DNA of 56,714 nucleotides from Nitriliruptoraceae bacterium (GTDB lineage Bacteria; Actinomycetota; Nitriliruptoria; Nitriliruptorales; Nitriliruptoraceae): assembly GCA_007121785.1 (NCBI GenBank), contig SKJX01000068.1, forward strand, positions 1 to 56,714, in the 5' to 3' direction. The translations under genes and the position numbers were made by a program. Below are positions 33,258-41,334 of the stretch, one piece after another. How positions within the stretch are numbered: position 1 is the stretch's first letter; every line of letters starts with the position of its first letter. The notes beneath the pieces are model-generated. The model did not search any database, was not told the DNA's origin, and saw nothing but the letters and a program-made list of their open reading frames with translations.

Positions 33258-35503
33258 CGGGCCCTCCCTCCGGTGTCGTCCGGGGCAACGATGTCCTCCG
33301 GGCGGACGGGGACGCGGGTCAGTGGGCGGCCCGTCGCGGCTCGGATCGCCGCCACGACGGCCGGGGTGGCCGACATCGTCGGAAGCTCGGCCATGCCCTT
33401 GGCCCCGAACGGTCCCCACGATGACGGTTGCTCGATGAGGATCGCTTCCACGTGCGGAGCATCCAGGCAGGTGGGCAGGAGGTAGTCGGTGAAACTGGCG
33501 TTGCGGATCACCCCTCGGTCGAGGACGACCTCCTCCATGACCGCGTGTCCGAGGCCCTGTGCGATGCCCCCTTCGATCTGCCCGAGGAGCTGTTGTGGGT
33601 TCATCGCACGGCCGACGTCCTGCCCGATGGCGATCTCGACCACCCGCACCAGTCCGAGGTCGGGATCGACGTCGACGACCGCCCGGTGGGCCGCCACGCA
33701 GAAGTCCACATGCAGGTTCCCCTGCCCAGCCTCGTCGGGTTCATCCGTCGGCCGGTGGTGGTAGTCCACGTGCTGTTCGATCGGCCCCTCGGCGGTGAGT
33801 TCGGCCAGGCTGGCGACGAGGGTGTCGCCGCGCCAGACCCCGTCGTCGTCGAGGTCGTCGCCTCCCACCCGGGCCAGCGCCAGTTCACGGACGGCGGTCG
33901 CCGCCTCGAGCACGGCGTTGCCCGCCATCTGCGTCTGGCGTGACGCGGAGGTCGACCCGGCCGAACCGATCTGTCCGGTGTGGTCGAAGGCCACGCGCAC
34001 CTGCGAGACTCCCAGGGTCGACCTGGCGATCTGCTCGAGCACCGTCACCAGGCCCTGGCCGACCTCGATCGCGGCGGTGTGCACCACGGCCCCGTCCCCG
34101 GTCAGCACCACCCGGGCCTCGGCGTTGTCGTCGAACCCCTCGCTGAACTCCAGGTTCTTGATCCCGACCGCGAAACCGACGCCCCGCACGACCCGGTCGC
34201 GTGGCGTGGTCAGCCCGGTCCCTCCGGGCAGGTGCCTCGGATCGTCGTCGGACCCGTCGTCGGGCAACGGGATCGAAGCGACCGACCGGATCACCTCGTC
34301 GGTGGGGAGCGGCTCCTCGATCACCTGCCCCGTGGTCGCTAGTTGGTCTCCCGGCCGAAGGGCGTTGCGCAGGCGCAGCTCCACCGGGTCGAGACCCAGC
34401 GCATCGGCGAGACGGTCCATCTGTGACTCGGCAGCGAAGCAGGGCTGGTTCGACCCGAAGCCCCGCATCGCGCCCGACGGGGGGTTGTTGGTGCGCAGGG
34501 CGTAGCCGTCAACGGTGACGTTGTCACACCGGTAGGGGCCCACAGCGAAGTACGTGCTGTTCGCGATCACCGCGTTGGAGGTGAGTTGGTAGGGCCCCCC
34601 GTCGAGCAGGATACGAGCGTCGACGCGGACCAGCCGGCCATCCCGGTCGGCCTCGTGGCGGTAGTGCATCAAGGAGCCGTGTCGCTTGACGTGGCCGACG
34701 AAGCTCTCCGTGCGGTCGTACACCATCTTCACCGGTCGGTCGACCCGCAACGCCAGCATCCCGATATGGGTCTGCAGGCTCAGGTCCTCACGGCTGCCGA
34801 AGGCACCTCCCAGCCGGCACGGTTGGACCCGCACCTGGTCAGGCGCGAGCGCGAGGCAGGCCGCCAACTGTTTGAGATCGATGTGGACCCATTGCGTCGG
34901 ACCCCACAGGTCCACGCCACCGGTGCCGTCGGGGATCGCCAGTCCCGCTTCGGTCCCCAGCGGCGCGGGGTCCTCCGTCGAGGTGATGTAGGTGCCTTCG
35001 ACGACCACCTCGCCGTGGAGGTCCGGGTTCCCGCGGCGCACGGGGACGTGACGGAAGATCTCGCCTCGTTCGAGGGCCGCCTCGAGGTCGGTCAGCGGAT
35101 CGAGTTCCTCGAGGTCGACGACGATGGCGTCGGCAGCGAGCCTGGCGGTCTCGGGATCGTCGGCGGCCACGATCGCGACCGGTTCACCCCAGTAGCGGAT
35201 CTCGCCCTCGGCCAGTACCGGCTGGTCGGTGACGGCCTGCCCCTGGTAGCGGTGACCCGGTACGTCGTCCTGGGTCAGCACCGCATGGACCCCGGGCATG
35301 GCCAGGGCAGCGTCCGCGTCGACCTGCACGATCCGGGCGTGCGGCACCCAGGCTCGCCGGGTCGCGCCCCACAGCATGCCGTCGGCGTGCATGTCGCCGA
35401 GGAACTCGAAGTCACCCGTGACCTTCGGCGTCGCGTCCGGACGGGGGACGGACGTGCCGACGCCGCCGCGAACGCTTCTCCGGCCCGTCAACGTGTCGCT
35501 CAT
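33254..35503 (-). CDS. Xanthine dehydrogenase-type Mo subunit (set A)
   Basis: 749 aa. The start at 35503 overlaps the Fe-S subunit stop. Hammerhead domain: RPDATPKVTGDFEFLGDMHA. Mo-cofactor motifs: LGGAFGSREDLSLQTHIG, PSGAMRGFGSNQPCFAAESQ, GQIGSAGSTSASRQTQMAGN. The catalytic Glu lies in GPFGAKGMAELPTMSATPA. Together with the next two genes it makes a three-polypeptide Mo hydroxylase, most likely acting on a purine. The MRGFGSNQ loop has the Arg used for purine binding in many XDHs. Confidence 0.9.
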   Translation of the reverse strand: MSDTLTGRRSVRGGVGTSVPRPDATPKVTGDFEFLGDMHADGMLWGATRRAWVPHARIVQVDADAALAMPGVHAVLTQDDVPGHRYQGQAVTDQPVLAEGEIRYWGEPVAIVAADDPETARLAADAIVVDLEELDPLTDLEAALERGEIFRHVPVRRGNPDLHGEVVVEGTYITSTEDPAPLGTEAGLAIPDGTGGVDLWGPTQWVHIDLKQLAACLALAPDQVRVQPCRLGGAFGSREDLSLQTHIGMLALRVDRPVKMVYDRTESFVGHVKRHGSLMHYRHEADRDGRLVRVDARILLDGGPYQLTSNAVIANSTYFAVGPYRCDNVTVDGYALRTNNPPSGAMRGFGSNQPCFAAESQMDRLADALGLDPVELRLRNALRPGDQLATTGQVIEEPLPTDEVIRSVASIPLPDDGSDDDPRHLPGGTGLTTPRDRVVRGVGFAVGIKNLEFSEGFDDNAEARVVLTGDGAVVHTAAIEVGQGLVTVLEQIARSTLGVSQVRVAFDHTGQIGSAGSTSASRQTQMAGNAVLEAATAVRELALARVGGDDLDDDGVWRGDTLVASLAELTAEGPIEQHVDYHHRPTDEPDEAGQGNLHVDFCVAAHRAVVDVDPDLGLVRVVEIAIGQDVGRAMNPQQLLGQIEGGIAQGLGHAVMEEVVLDRGVIRNASFTDYLLPTCLDAPHVEAILIEQPSSWGPFGAKGMAELPTMSATPAVVAAIRAATGRPLTRVPVRPEDIVAPDDTGGRAR

Positions 35504-36009
35504 GAGCGGTCCTCGCTGTCGCCATCGGCCGGGGCCGGGTCGATCGCCGTGGCCGCAGCATCCCGGGCCGCTGCGACGGCGCGGACGAGGGCGCCGTAAC
35601 CGGTGCAACGGCAGAGGTTGCCCGAGAGCGCCTCTCGGATGTCATCATGCGAGGCGTCGGGGCGCTCGTCCAGCAGGTGGGCGGTCGCGACGACCAGCCC
35701 CGGGGTGCAGTACCCGCACTGCACCGCGCCCTCGTCCACGAACGATCGCTGCACCGGGTGGAGCCCGGCTCGGCTCGCCAGCCCCTCGACGGTGGACACC
35801 TGCGCACCCTCGACGTCAGCCGCCATGACCAGGCAGGCGCAGACCAGCGCACCGTCGAGCATCACGGAACACGAGCCGCACTCCCCCTGGAGGCACGCGT
35901 CCTTGGCGCCGAGCAGGCCCAAGCGCTCCCGCAGCACCCACAGCAAGCTCTCCCAGCCGGCCACCTCAGCGCTGCGAGGCTCGCCGTTGACTTCCAACGT
36001 CACGATCAT
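35500..36009 (-). CDS. Xanthine dehydrogenase-type [2Fe-2S] subunit (set A)
   Basis: 169 aa from the ATG at 36009, which overlaps the FAD-subunit stop (ATGA); an in-frame GTG at 36021 is less likely. Both clusters are present: the plant-type site around CLQGECGSCSVMLDG and the second one in VQCGYCTPGLVVA plus LSGNLCRCTGYGALV. It relays electrons from Mo to FAD. Confidence 0.93.
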   Translation of the reverse strand: MIVTLEVNGEPRSAEVAGWESLLWVLRERLGLLGAKDACLQGECGSCSVMLDGALVCACLVMAADVEGAQVSTVEGLASRAGLHPVQRSFVDEGAVQCGYCTPGLVVATAHLLDERPDASHDDIREALSGNLCRCTGYGALVRAVAAARDAAATAIDPAPADGDSEDRS

Positions 36010-36809
36010 GGCGTCAGGCACCTCTCCAGCGTGCGGCGGGCGAGGACGCCGGCCGCGTGTCGTCGGTACTGCTCGGTCGCCCGGTGGTCGCTGATCGGGG
36101 CCACCTCGGCGCTGACCAGTCGTTGGAACTCATCCAGTGCCGCCTGCGACGGTCGAGGTTCCGACGAGGCCAACCGTTCCGCCTCGCGTGGCCGCATGAC
36201 CGTCGGCGCCACCGCCCCCATCGCGACACGTGTCGTGCCATCGTCGTCGCGCAGCACGCAGCAGTTGACCGTGGCGATCACCATCGCCTGCCGGGTTCCG
36301 ATCTTCGCGAAGGCTTGCCGCGCGGGGATGTGGTCAGGCAACTGCACGCCGAGGATCACCTCGCCCGGAGTCAGCGCCGTCTGCTTCGGCCCCACCAGGA
36401 ACTCGTGCCACGGCAGGCGTCGTTGCCCGTCGCGCGAGCCGAGCACCACCTCGGCGTCGATCGCGGCAAGGAACGGCAAGGTGTCGCCGGCGGGGCTCGC
36501 CGTCCCGAGGTTGCCGCCGATCGTGCCGACGGCCCGGATCTGCGGTGAACCGACGGTCCGGGCCAGTTCGGCCAGCGCCGGCAGCGGGCCGGTCTCCATC
36601 CGGGCGTAGGTGACCCCGGCTCCGATGAACCCGTCCTCCCAGGTCTGCAGGTCGTCGACCCGGCGCAGGGCGATGACCGCCTCGGGCCGTCGGTGGGCCA
36701 GGTTGACCTCGACCATCAGATCGGTGCCGCCGGCCAGCAGGACGGCGTGGGGGGAGCCGCCGATGCCCTCGAGGGCTTCGGGCAGGTCCTGTGGGCGCTC
36801 GATCAGCAT
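36006..36809 (-). CDS. Xanthine dehydrogenase-type FAD subunit (set A)
   Basis: 267 aa from the ATG at 36809 (MLIERPQDLPEAL). FAD-binding motifs are LLAGGTDLMVEVN and the TIGGNLGTASPAGD loop; LARRTLERC is the family's typical end. AGGAGG lies about 36 nt further upstream, and no good start codon stands at normal distance from it, so the N terminus is slightly uncertain. First gene of the minus operon, divergent from the plus operon. Confidence 0.88.
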   Translation of the reverse strand: MLIERPQDLPEALEGIGGSPHAVLLAGGTDLMVEVNLAHRRPEAVIALRRVDDLQTWEDGFIGAGVTYARMETGPLPALAELARTVGSPQIRAVGTIGGNLGTASPAGDTLPFLAAIDAEVVLGSRDGQRRLPWHEFLVGPKQTALTPGEVILGVQLPDHIPARQAFAKIGTRQAMVIATVNCCVLRDDDGTTRVAMGAVAPTVMRPREAERLASSEPRPSQAALDEFQRLVSAEVAPISDHRATEQYRRHAAGVLARRTLERCLTP

Positions 36810-37066
36810 GACGGAACTCGGCTTCCCCTGAGGTTCCTTGACGGTAGACCTCCTGCCGGCCTCGCGAGCCGTGCGGAGTGCCCGCATCGCATGGGACCTT
36901 TGGCTCTCGTCGGCCTCCGCCGCGTAGCGCAGGCTGTGGCAAGGCCTTCGGATCCCGCGACAGCGATGATCGCGGCCATCGCGGTCGCCTCCGGAGCGTT
37001 GCTCCGGAGCGCGGGTTCCGCCCAGTGATCTCGGGAGCGGGGCCTCTCCCGCCACGTCGATCGGAG
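36810..37066. promoter_or_regulatory. Divergent promoter region of the two purine operons, with a dyad
   Basis: 257 bp separate the two operons. A perfect inverted repeat, CTCCGGAGC-GTT-GCTCCGGAG, lies at 36989-37009, about 58 bp before the plus-strand start. A weaker GCGATG/CATCGC dyad lies just upstream near 36963-36982. The first one looks like an operator able to control the plus operon, and perhaps both. No regulator gene is adjacent; the nearest is the IclR gene at 51063. Confidence 0.5.
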
Positions 37067-38023
37067 ATGCGTATGAGGAGCTTCGCGGGCCGCGACATCC
37101 TGTCGCTGAAGGGCTTCGAGCGAGCAGAGTTCGAGCATGTGTTCGAGGTCGCTGACGAGCTGGAACCCATCGCCAGGGCCAGGCGCAACGTCGACCTGCT
37201 GGCGCACAAGACGCTGGTCACCGCCTTCTACCAGCCGTCGACACGGACGCGGCTGGCTCACGAGGCGGCGATGCACCGGCTGGGCGGCCACGTCGTGGGG
37301 TTCAGCGATGCGAAGATGACCCGTGCTGGCGACTACTACCAGGAGTCCATCAAGGACACCGTCAAGATGCTGGAGTACTACGGCGACGTGATGGTCATGC
37401 GCCACTTCCAGCAGGGTGCGCCACACGAGGCCGCCCGCTGGGCCAGCATCCCGGTCATCAACGCCGGAGACGGGTGGGGTGAGCACCCGACCCAGGTGCT
37501 GACCGACCTGTACACGATCCAGAAGGAACTCGGCCGCATCGACGGGCTGACGTTCCTGTGCATCGGCGACATGCGGATGCGCACGATGCACTCGATGGCC
37601 TACGCCCTGACCCAGTTCGATGCGGAGATGATCGCGATCGCCCCGCCGGAGATGTCGCTCACCGACGAGTTCAAGGCCGAGGTGGCGGAACAGAACCTCA
37701 CGATCCGCGAGGTGGACCACGTCAAGGACGCGATCGCCGAGGCGGACGTCATCTACGTCGAGCCGGTGGTCCAGGCCGACTACACCGTCAGCCGCCAGGA
37801 GCGTAGCGACGAGGTCGCGGCGACCCCGGAGAACTACCAGGTCTCACGCGAGCTGCTGGGCCGTGCCAAGCCAGGGTCGATCATCCTGCACTCGTTGCCG
37901 CGGATGGACGAGGTACCGCCCGATGTCGACGCGACACGTCACGCCCGTTACTGGCAGGAGGCGTACTACGGTGTCGTGATGCGCATGACGCTGCTGTCGT
38001 TGGTCCTCGGCGCGAAGGAGTAG
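37067..38023 (+). CDS. Aspartate carbamoyltransferase-like enzyme
   Basis: 318 aa from the ATG at 37067 (MRMRSFAGRDIL); ATG 37073 is an alternative. Carbamoyl-phosphate site: YQPSTRTRLAHEAAMHRLGG; second-domain motifs GDGWGEHPTQVLTDLYTIQ and HSLPRMDEVPPDVDATRHAR, as in PyrB. Although close to ATCase, it has no pyrimidine genes around it. It is followed 2 bp later by a second carbamoyltransferase and then a carbamate kinase. A catabolic or alternative-amine substrate is more likely than aspartate. Confidence 0.85.
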   Translation: MRMRSFAGRDILSLKGFERAEFEHVFEVADELEPIARARRNVDLLAHKTLVTAFYQPSTRTRLAHEAAMHRLGGHVVGFSDAKMTRAGDYYQESIKDTVKMLEYYGDVMVMRHFQQGAPHEAARWASIPVINAGDGWGEHPTQVLTDLYTIQKELGRIDGLTFLCIGDMRMRTMHSMAYALTQFDAEMIAIAPPEMSLTDEFKAEVAEQNLTIREVDHVKDAIAEADVIYVEPVVQADYTVSRQERSDEVAATPENYQVSRELLGRAKPGSIILHSLPRMDEVPPDVDATRHARYWQEAYYGVVMRMTLLSLVLGAKE

Positions 38024-38025
38024 CC

Positions 38026-39000
38026 ATGCAGACCCATCTCCGCGGCCGGGACATGATCTCCACCCAGGAGTGGACGAAGGACGAGATCGACACGGTGCTC
38101 GACGTCGCCCTGGAGTTGAAGCGTCGCCGTGCCCTCGGTGAACCACACGCGCTGCTCCGGGACAAGGTCCTGGCGATGCTGTTCTTCTTCTCCTCGACCC
38201 GGACACGGGCGAGCTTCGAGGCCGGGATGGCGCAGCTCGGCGGGCACGCCCAGTTCATCGAGTCGAAGTCGACGCAGATCTCCCACGGTGACACGGCCAC
38301 GGAGATGGGCGAGATCCTCGGCCGCTACAACGATGGGCTCGCGATCCGGCAGGTGGACTGGGAGCAGGGCAACCGCTACATCCGCGACGTCGCCGCGGCC
38401 TCCCGCGTGCCGGTCCACAACATGCAATGCGACCAGTTCCACCCGTTCCAGGTACTGGCTGATCTGCTCACGATCATCGAGCACAAGGGCGATCCCCGCG
38501 GCTTGACGATCGACGTGAGTTGGGCGTACGCCAAGAGCTACCAGAAGCCGCTGTCGGTCCCGCAGAGCCTGATCCTGCTGATGACGCGCTACGGCATGAA
38601 CGTGCGCCTGACCCATCCGCCGGAGTTCAAGCTCCGCCCGGAGATGCTCGACCAGGCGCAGGCCAACGCGCGTGCCGCCGGCGGAAGCTTCGAGATGCTC
38701 GACGACTTCGACGCCGGGTTCCGCGACGCGGACATCGTCTACCCGAAGAGTTGGGGCTGCATGCTCACGACCCCGGACCAGGAGGAGTCGGCGAGGATCG
38801 GCCAGCGCTACTCGTCCTGGATCGCTGACGAGCAGCGGATGGCGCTGGCCAAGGACGACGCGATGTACCTGCACTGCCTGCCCGCCGACCGTGGCATCGA
38901 GGTCACCGACGGGGTGATCGACGGACCGCGGAGCGCGGTCTTCGACGAGGCCGAGAACCGCATGCACGTCCAGAAGGCCGTGCTTGCCCTGACGATGTAG
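38026..39000 (+). CDS. YgeW-like knotted carbamoyltransferase
   Basis: 324 aa. FFSSTRTRASFEAGMAQLGG is the carbamoyl-phosphate site, MQCDQFHPFQVLADLLTI the second motif and LHCLPADRG the catalytic HCLP. The segment DVSWAYAKSYQKPLSVPQSL matches the knotted subfamily of YgeW and N-succinylornithine carbamoyltransferase. E. coli YgeW is longer (about 396 aa). In the purine route the enzyme is expected to run backwards, releasing carbamoyl phosphate from a ureido acid. It sits 9 bp before the carbamate kinase gene. Confidence 0.88.
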   Translation: MQTHLRGRDMISTQEWTKDEIDTVLDVALELKRRRALGEPHALLRDKVLAMLFFFSSTRTRASFEAGMAQLGGHAQFIESKSTQISHGDTATEMGEILGRYNDGLAIRQVDWEQGNRYIRDVAAASRVPVHNMQCDQFHPFQVLADLLTIIEHKGDPRGLTIDVSWAYAKSYQKPLSVPQSLILLMTRYGMNVRLTHPPEFKLRPEMLDQAQANARAAGGSFEMLDDFDAGFRDADIVYPKSWGCMLTTPDQEESARIGQRYSSWIADEQRMALAKDDAMYLHCLPADRGIEVTDGVIDGPRSAVFDEAENRMHVQKAVLALTM

Positions 39001-39009
39001 GAGCCCGAC

Positions 39010-39960
39010 GTGAGCGAACGCGAACGCGTCGTCGTCGCGATCGGCGGCAACAGTCTGATCACCGATCCGGACAACGTCTCCATCGAGGCGCAGTTCGACG
39101 CGGCGCGGGAGACCGACCACCACATCGGCGAGCTCGTCGAGCAGGGGCTCGACGTCACGGTCGTGCACGGCAACGGGCCGCAGGTCGGGTTCATCCTGCT
39201 TCGCTCGGAGTTGTCCCGCCACCGGCTGCACGAGATCCCGCTGGACGTCTGCGTCGCTGACACCCAGGGCGCTATCGGCTACATCCTCCAGCAGAACCTC
39301 GTGGACGACCTGCGTGCGCGCGGGTTGGAACGCGGCGTGGTCTCCGTGGTCACCCAGGTCGAGGTCGACCGAGACGACCCGGCCTTCGCCGCGCCGAGCA
39401 AGCCGATCGGTTCGTTCATGGACGCCGACGAGGCAGCGCGTCGACGTGACGAGGAAGGATGGGACGTCGCGGAGGACGCCAACCGCGGGTGGCGGCGGGT
39501 CGTCGCCTCCCCGCGGCCCCGACGGATCGTGGAGGTCGACGCGATCCGGCACCTCGTCGAGGGTGGGTTCGTGGTGATCAGCGTCGGCGGCGGTGGGATC
39601 CCGGTCGTCGCCGACGAGCGGGGTGAACTCACCGGCGTCGCTGCCGTGATCGACAAGGACCATGCCGCCGCCATGCTGGCTCGTGACATCGGGGCGACCC
39701 GGCTGATCATCAGCACCTCGGTCGAGCAGGTCGCCCTGCACTTCGGGACGGACCGGCAGGAGTGGGTCGACCACCTCACCCTCAGCGACGCGAAGGCGTA
39801 CCTGGCCGAAGGACACCACTTCAAGGCAGGCAGCATGGCCCCCAAGATCGAGGCGGTCATCGACTTCCTTGAGGCCGGGGGTGAGGAGGCGATCATCACC
39901 ACGCCGCAGCAGTTGGCGGCGGCCGTCGCCGGCCGCAGGGGAACCCGCATCACGCGATGA
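39010..39960 (+). CDS. arcC: Carbamate kinase
   Basis: 316 aa from a GTG. Motifs: AIGGNSLI at the N terminus, VVHGNGPQVGFILLRSEL, VISVGGGGIPVVADERGEL, VIDKDHAAAMLARDIGATRL and FKAGSMAPKIEAVIDFLEAG. It converts carbamoyl phosphate plus ADP to ATP, CO2 and ammonia. With the two carbamoyltransferases upstream it gives the energy-yielding end of the pathway, as YqeA does in E. coli. Confidence 0.94.
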   Translation: MSERERVVVAIGGNSLITDPDNVSIEAQFDAARETDHHIGELVEQGLDVTVVHGNGPQVGFILLRSELSRHRLHEIPLDVCVADTQGAIGYILQQNLVDDLRARGLERGVVSVVTQVEVDRDDPAFAAPSKPIGSFMDADEAARRRDEEGWDVAEDANRGWRRVVASPRPRRIVEVDAIRHLVEGGFVVISVGGGGIPVVADERGELTGVAAVIDKDHAAAMLARDIGATRLIISTSVEQVALHFGTDRQEWVDHLTLSDAKAYLAEGHHFKAGSMAPKIEAVIDFLEAGGEEAIITTPQQLAAAVAGRRGTRITR

Positions 39961-39985
39961 CAAACCCAGCAGGGAGGACGAGCGG

Positions 39986-40837
39986 ATGTCGGTGACGCAG
40001 ATCCAGCAGTACGACCGCCCCTCCAGCGTGGATGCCGCCTGGCAGCTGCTCCAGCAAGGGGATGGGGCGGCGCAGCTGCTCGGGGGTGGGACGGACCTGG
40101 TGGTCCGGTGCCCACCCGAGGTGACCGCGCTCGTGGACCTCTCCGACGCCGGGCTGCGCTACGTGGAGTCGACCACCGATGGTGGCCTGCGACTGGGCGC
40201 GATGAGCACGTTCACCGACCTGCTCGAACACCCGGCCGTGGTGACCCACACGACCGGGGTCCTGGGGGAGATGCTCGCGCAGGTGGGGTCGGTCCTGCAC
40301 CGCAACAGCGCCACGATCGGCGGTCACGTGGTGCGCAGCCGCCTCTCCGACGTGCTGCCCGTGCTGCTGGCGTTGGACGTGACGCTGCTGCTCTACGACG
40401 GGACCGAGCGGGAACTGGGCATCGGCGAGTACCTGGACGGCGGCCTCGGACCGCACGTGGTCGTCGAGATCCGGATCCCACCGCGTGTCGAGGGATCGGC
40501 TGCCGCGTTCACCCGGTTCGCCCGGACCGCCTTCGACCACGCCCTGGTCAACGGCTGCTGCCGGGTGGACGTCCGCGACGGCGTCATCACGGCCGCGCGC
40601 GTGGTCGTCGGTGAGTCCTCCGCGGTCGGTCGCCGGGTGCCGCCGGTCGAGGAGGTGCTCGTCGGTGCGTCACTCACCCCGGAGACGATCGACACCGCCG
40701 TGGCGGCCACGCGCCGAGCCGTCGACCTGCACGGCGACTGGATCGCCAGCGCCGAGTACCGACAGCACCTCGCCGGGGTCGTGACCGAGCGGTGCCTGCG
40801 CACGGTCGCCGAACGACTTCCCGGAGGTGGCGCATGA
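39986..40837 (+). CDS. Xanthine dehydrogenase-type FAD subunit (set B)
   Basis: 283 aa; the ATG at 39986 follows AGGGAGG. FAD site: LLGGGTDLVVRCPPEV and NSATIGGHVVRSRLSD; end: EYRQHLAGVVTERCLRT. The second FAD-loop segment reads VRSRLSDVLPVLLALD rather than the usual ASPAGD, so the binding loop differs from set A. Stop and next start overlap (ATGA). Confidence 0.88.
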   Translation: MSVTQIQQYDRPSSVDAAWQLLQQGDGAAQLLGGGTDLVVRCPPEVTALVDLSDAGLRYVESTTDGGLRLGAMSTFTDLLEHPAVVTHTTGVLGEMLAQVGSVLHRNSATIGGHVVRSRLSDVLPVLLALDVTLLLYDGTERELGIGEYLDGGLGPHVVVEIRIPPRVEGSAAAFTRFARTAFDHALVNGCCRVDVRDGVITAARVVVGESSAVGRRVPPVEEVLVGASLTPETIDTAVAATRRAVDLHGDWIASAEYRQHLAGVVTERCLRTVAERLPGGGA

Positions 40838-41334
40838 GGCTCTCGTTCACGCTCAACGGCGGATCGGTGGAGACCGACGTCGCACCCGGGGCGACGCTGA
40901 TGGAGTTGCTCCGTGGGCTCGGCGCCGTCTCGGTCAAGGACGGCTGCGCCCGCGGCGACTGTGGGTCGTGCGCCGTACTGCTCGACGGTCGAGCGGTGAC
41001 CGCGTGCCTGCTGTTCGCCGGGCAGGTCGAAGGGCTGCGGATCACGACCGCGGAAGGGCTGGCCGACGAGGTGGGGCTCCACCCGCTGCAACAGGCGTTG
41101 CTCGAGGCTGGAGGCGTCCAGTGCGGCTTCTGCACGCCGGGGATCCTCATGGCGGCCGCTGACCTGCTCGAGCGCGAACCCGAGCCCACCGAAGCGCAGG
41201 TTCGCGTCGGCCTGGCCGGCAACCTCTGCCGGTGCACCGGCTACGTCAAGATCGTGGAGGCCGTCCAGGACGCCGCGGCCATGATGGCGTCCGCAACTCC
41301 GGTCGCGGAGGGCGAGGAGGTCGGCCATGGGTGA
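40834..41334 (+). CDS. Xanthine dehydrogenase-type [2Fe-2S] subunit (set B)
   Basis: 166 aa, with KDGCARGDCGSCAVLLDGR, VQCGFCTPGILMAA and LAGNLCRCTGYVKIVEA for the two clusters. The start codon is coupled to the FAD gene by ATGA; the 3' end overlaps the Mo gene by 8 bp. Confidence 0.93.
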   Translation: MRLSFTLNGGSVETDVAPGATLMELLRGLGAVSVKDGCARGDCGSCAVLLDGRAVTACLLFAGQVEGLRITTAEGLADEVGLHPLQQALLEAGGVQCGFCTPGILMAAADLLEREPEPTEAQVRVGLAGNLCRCTGYVKIVEAVQDAAAMMASATPVAEGEEVGHG

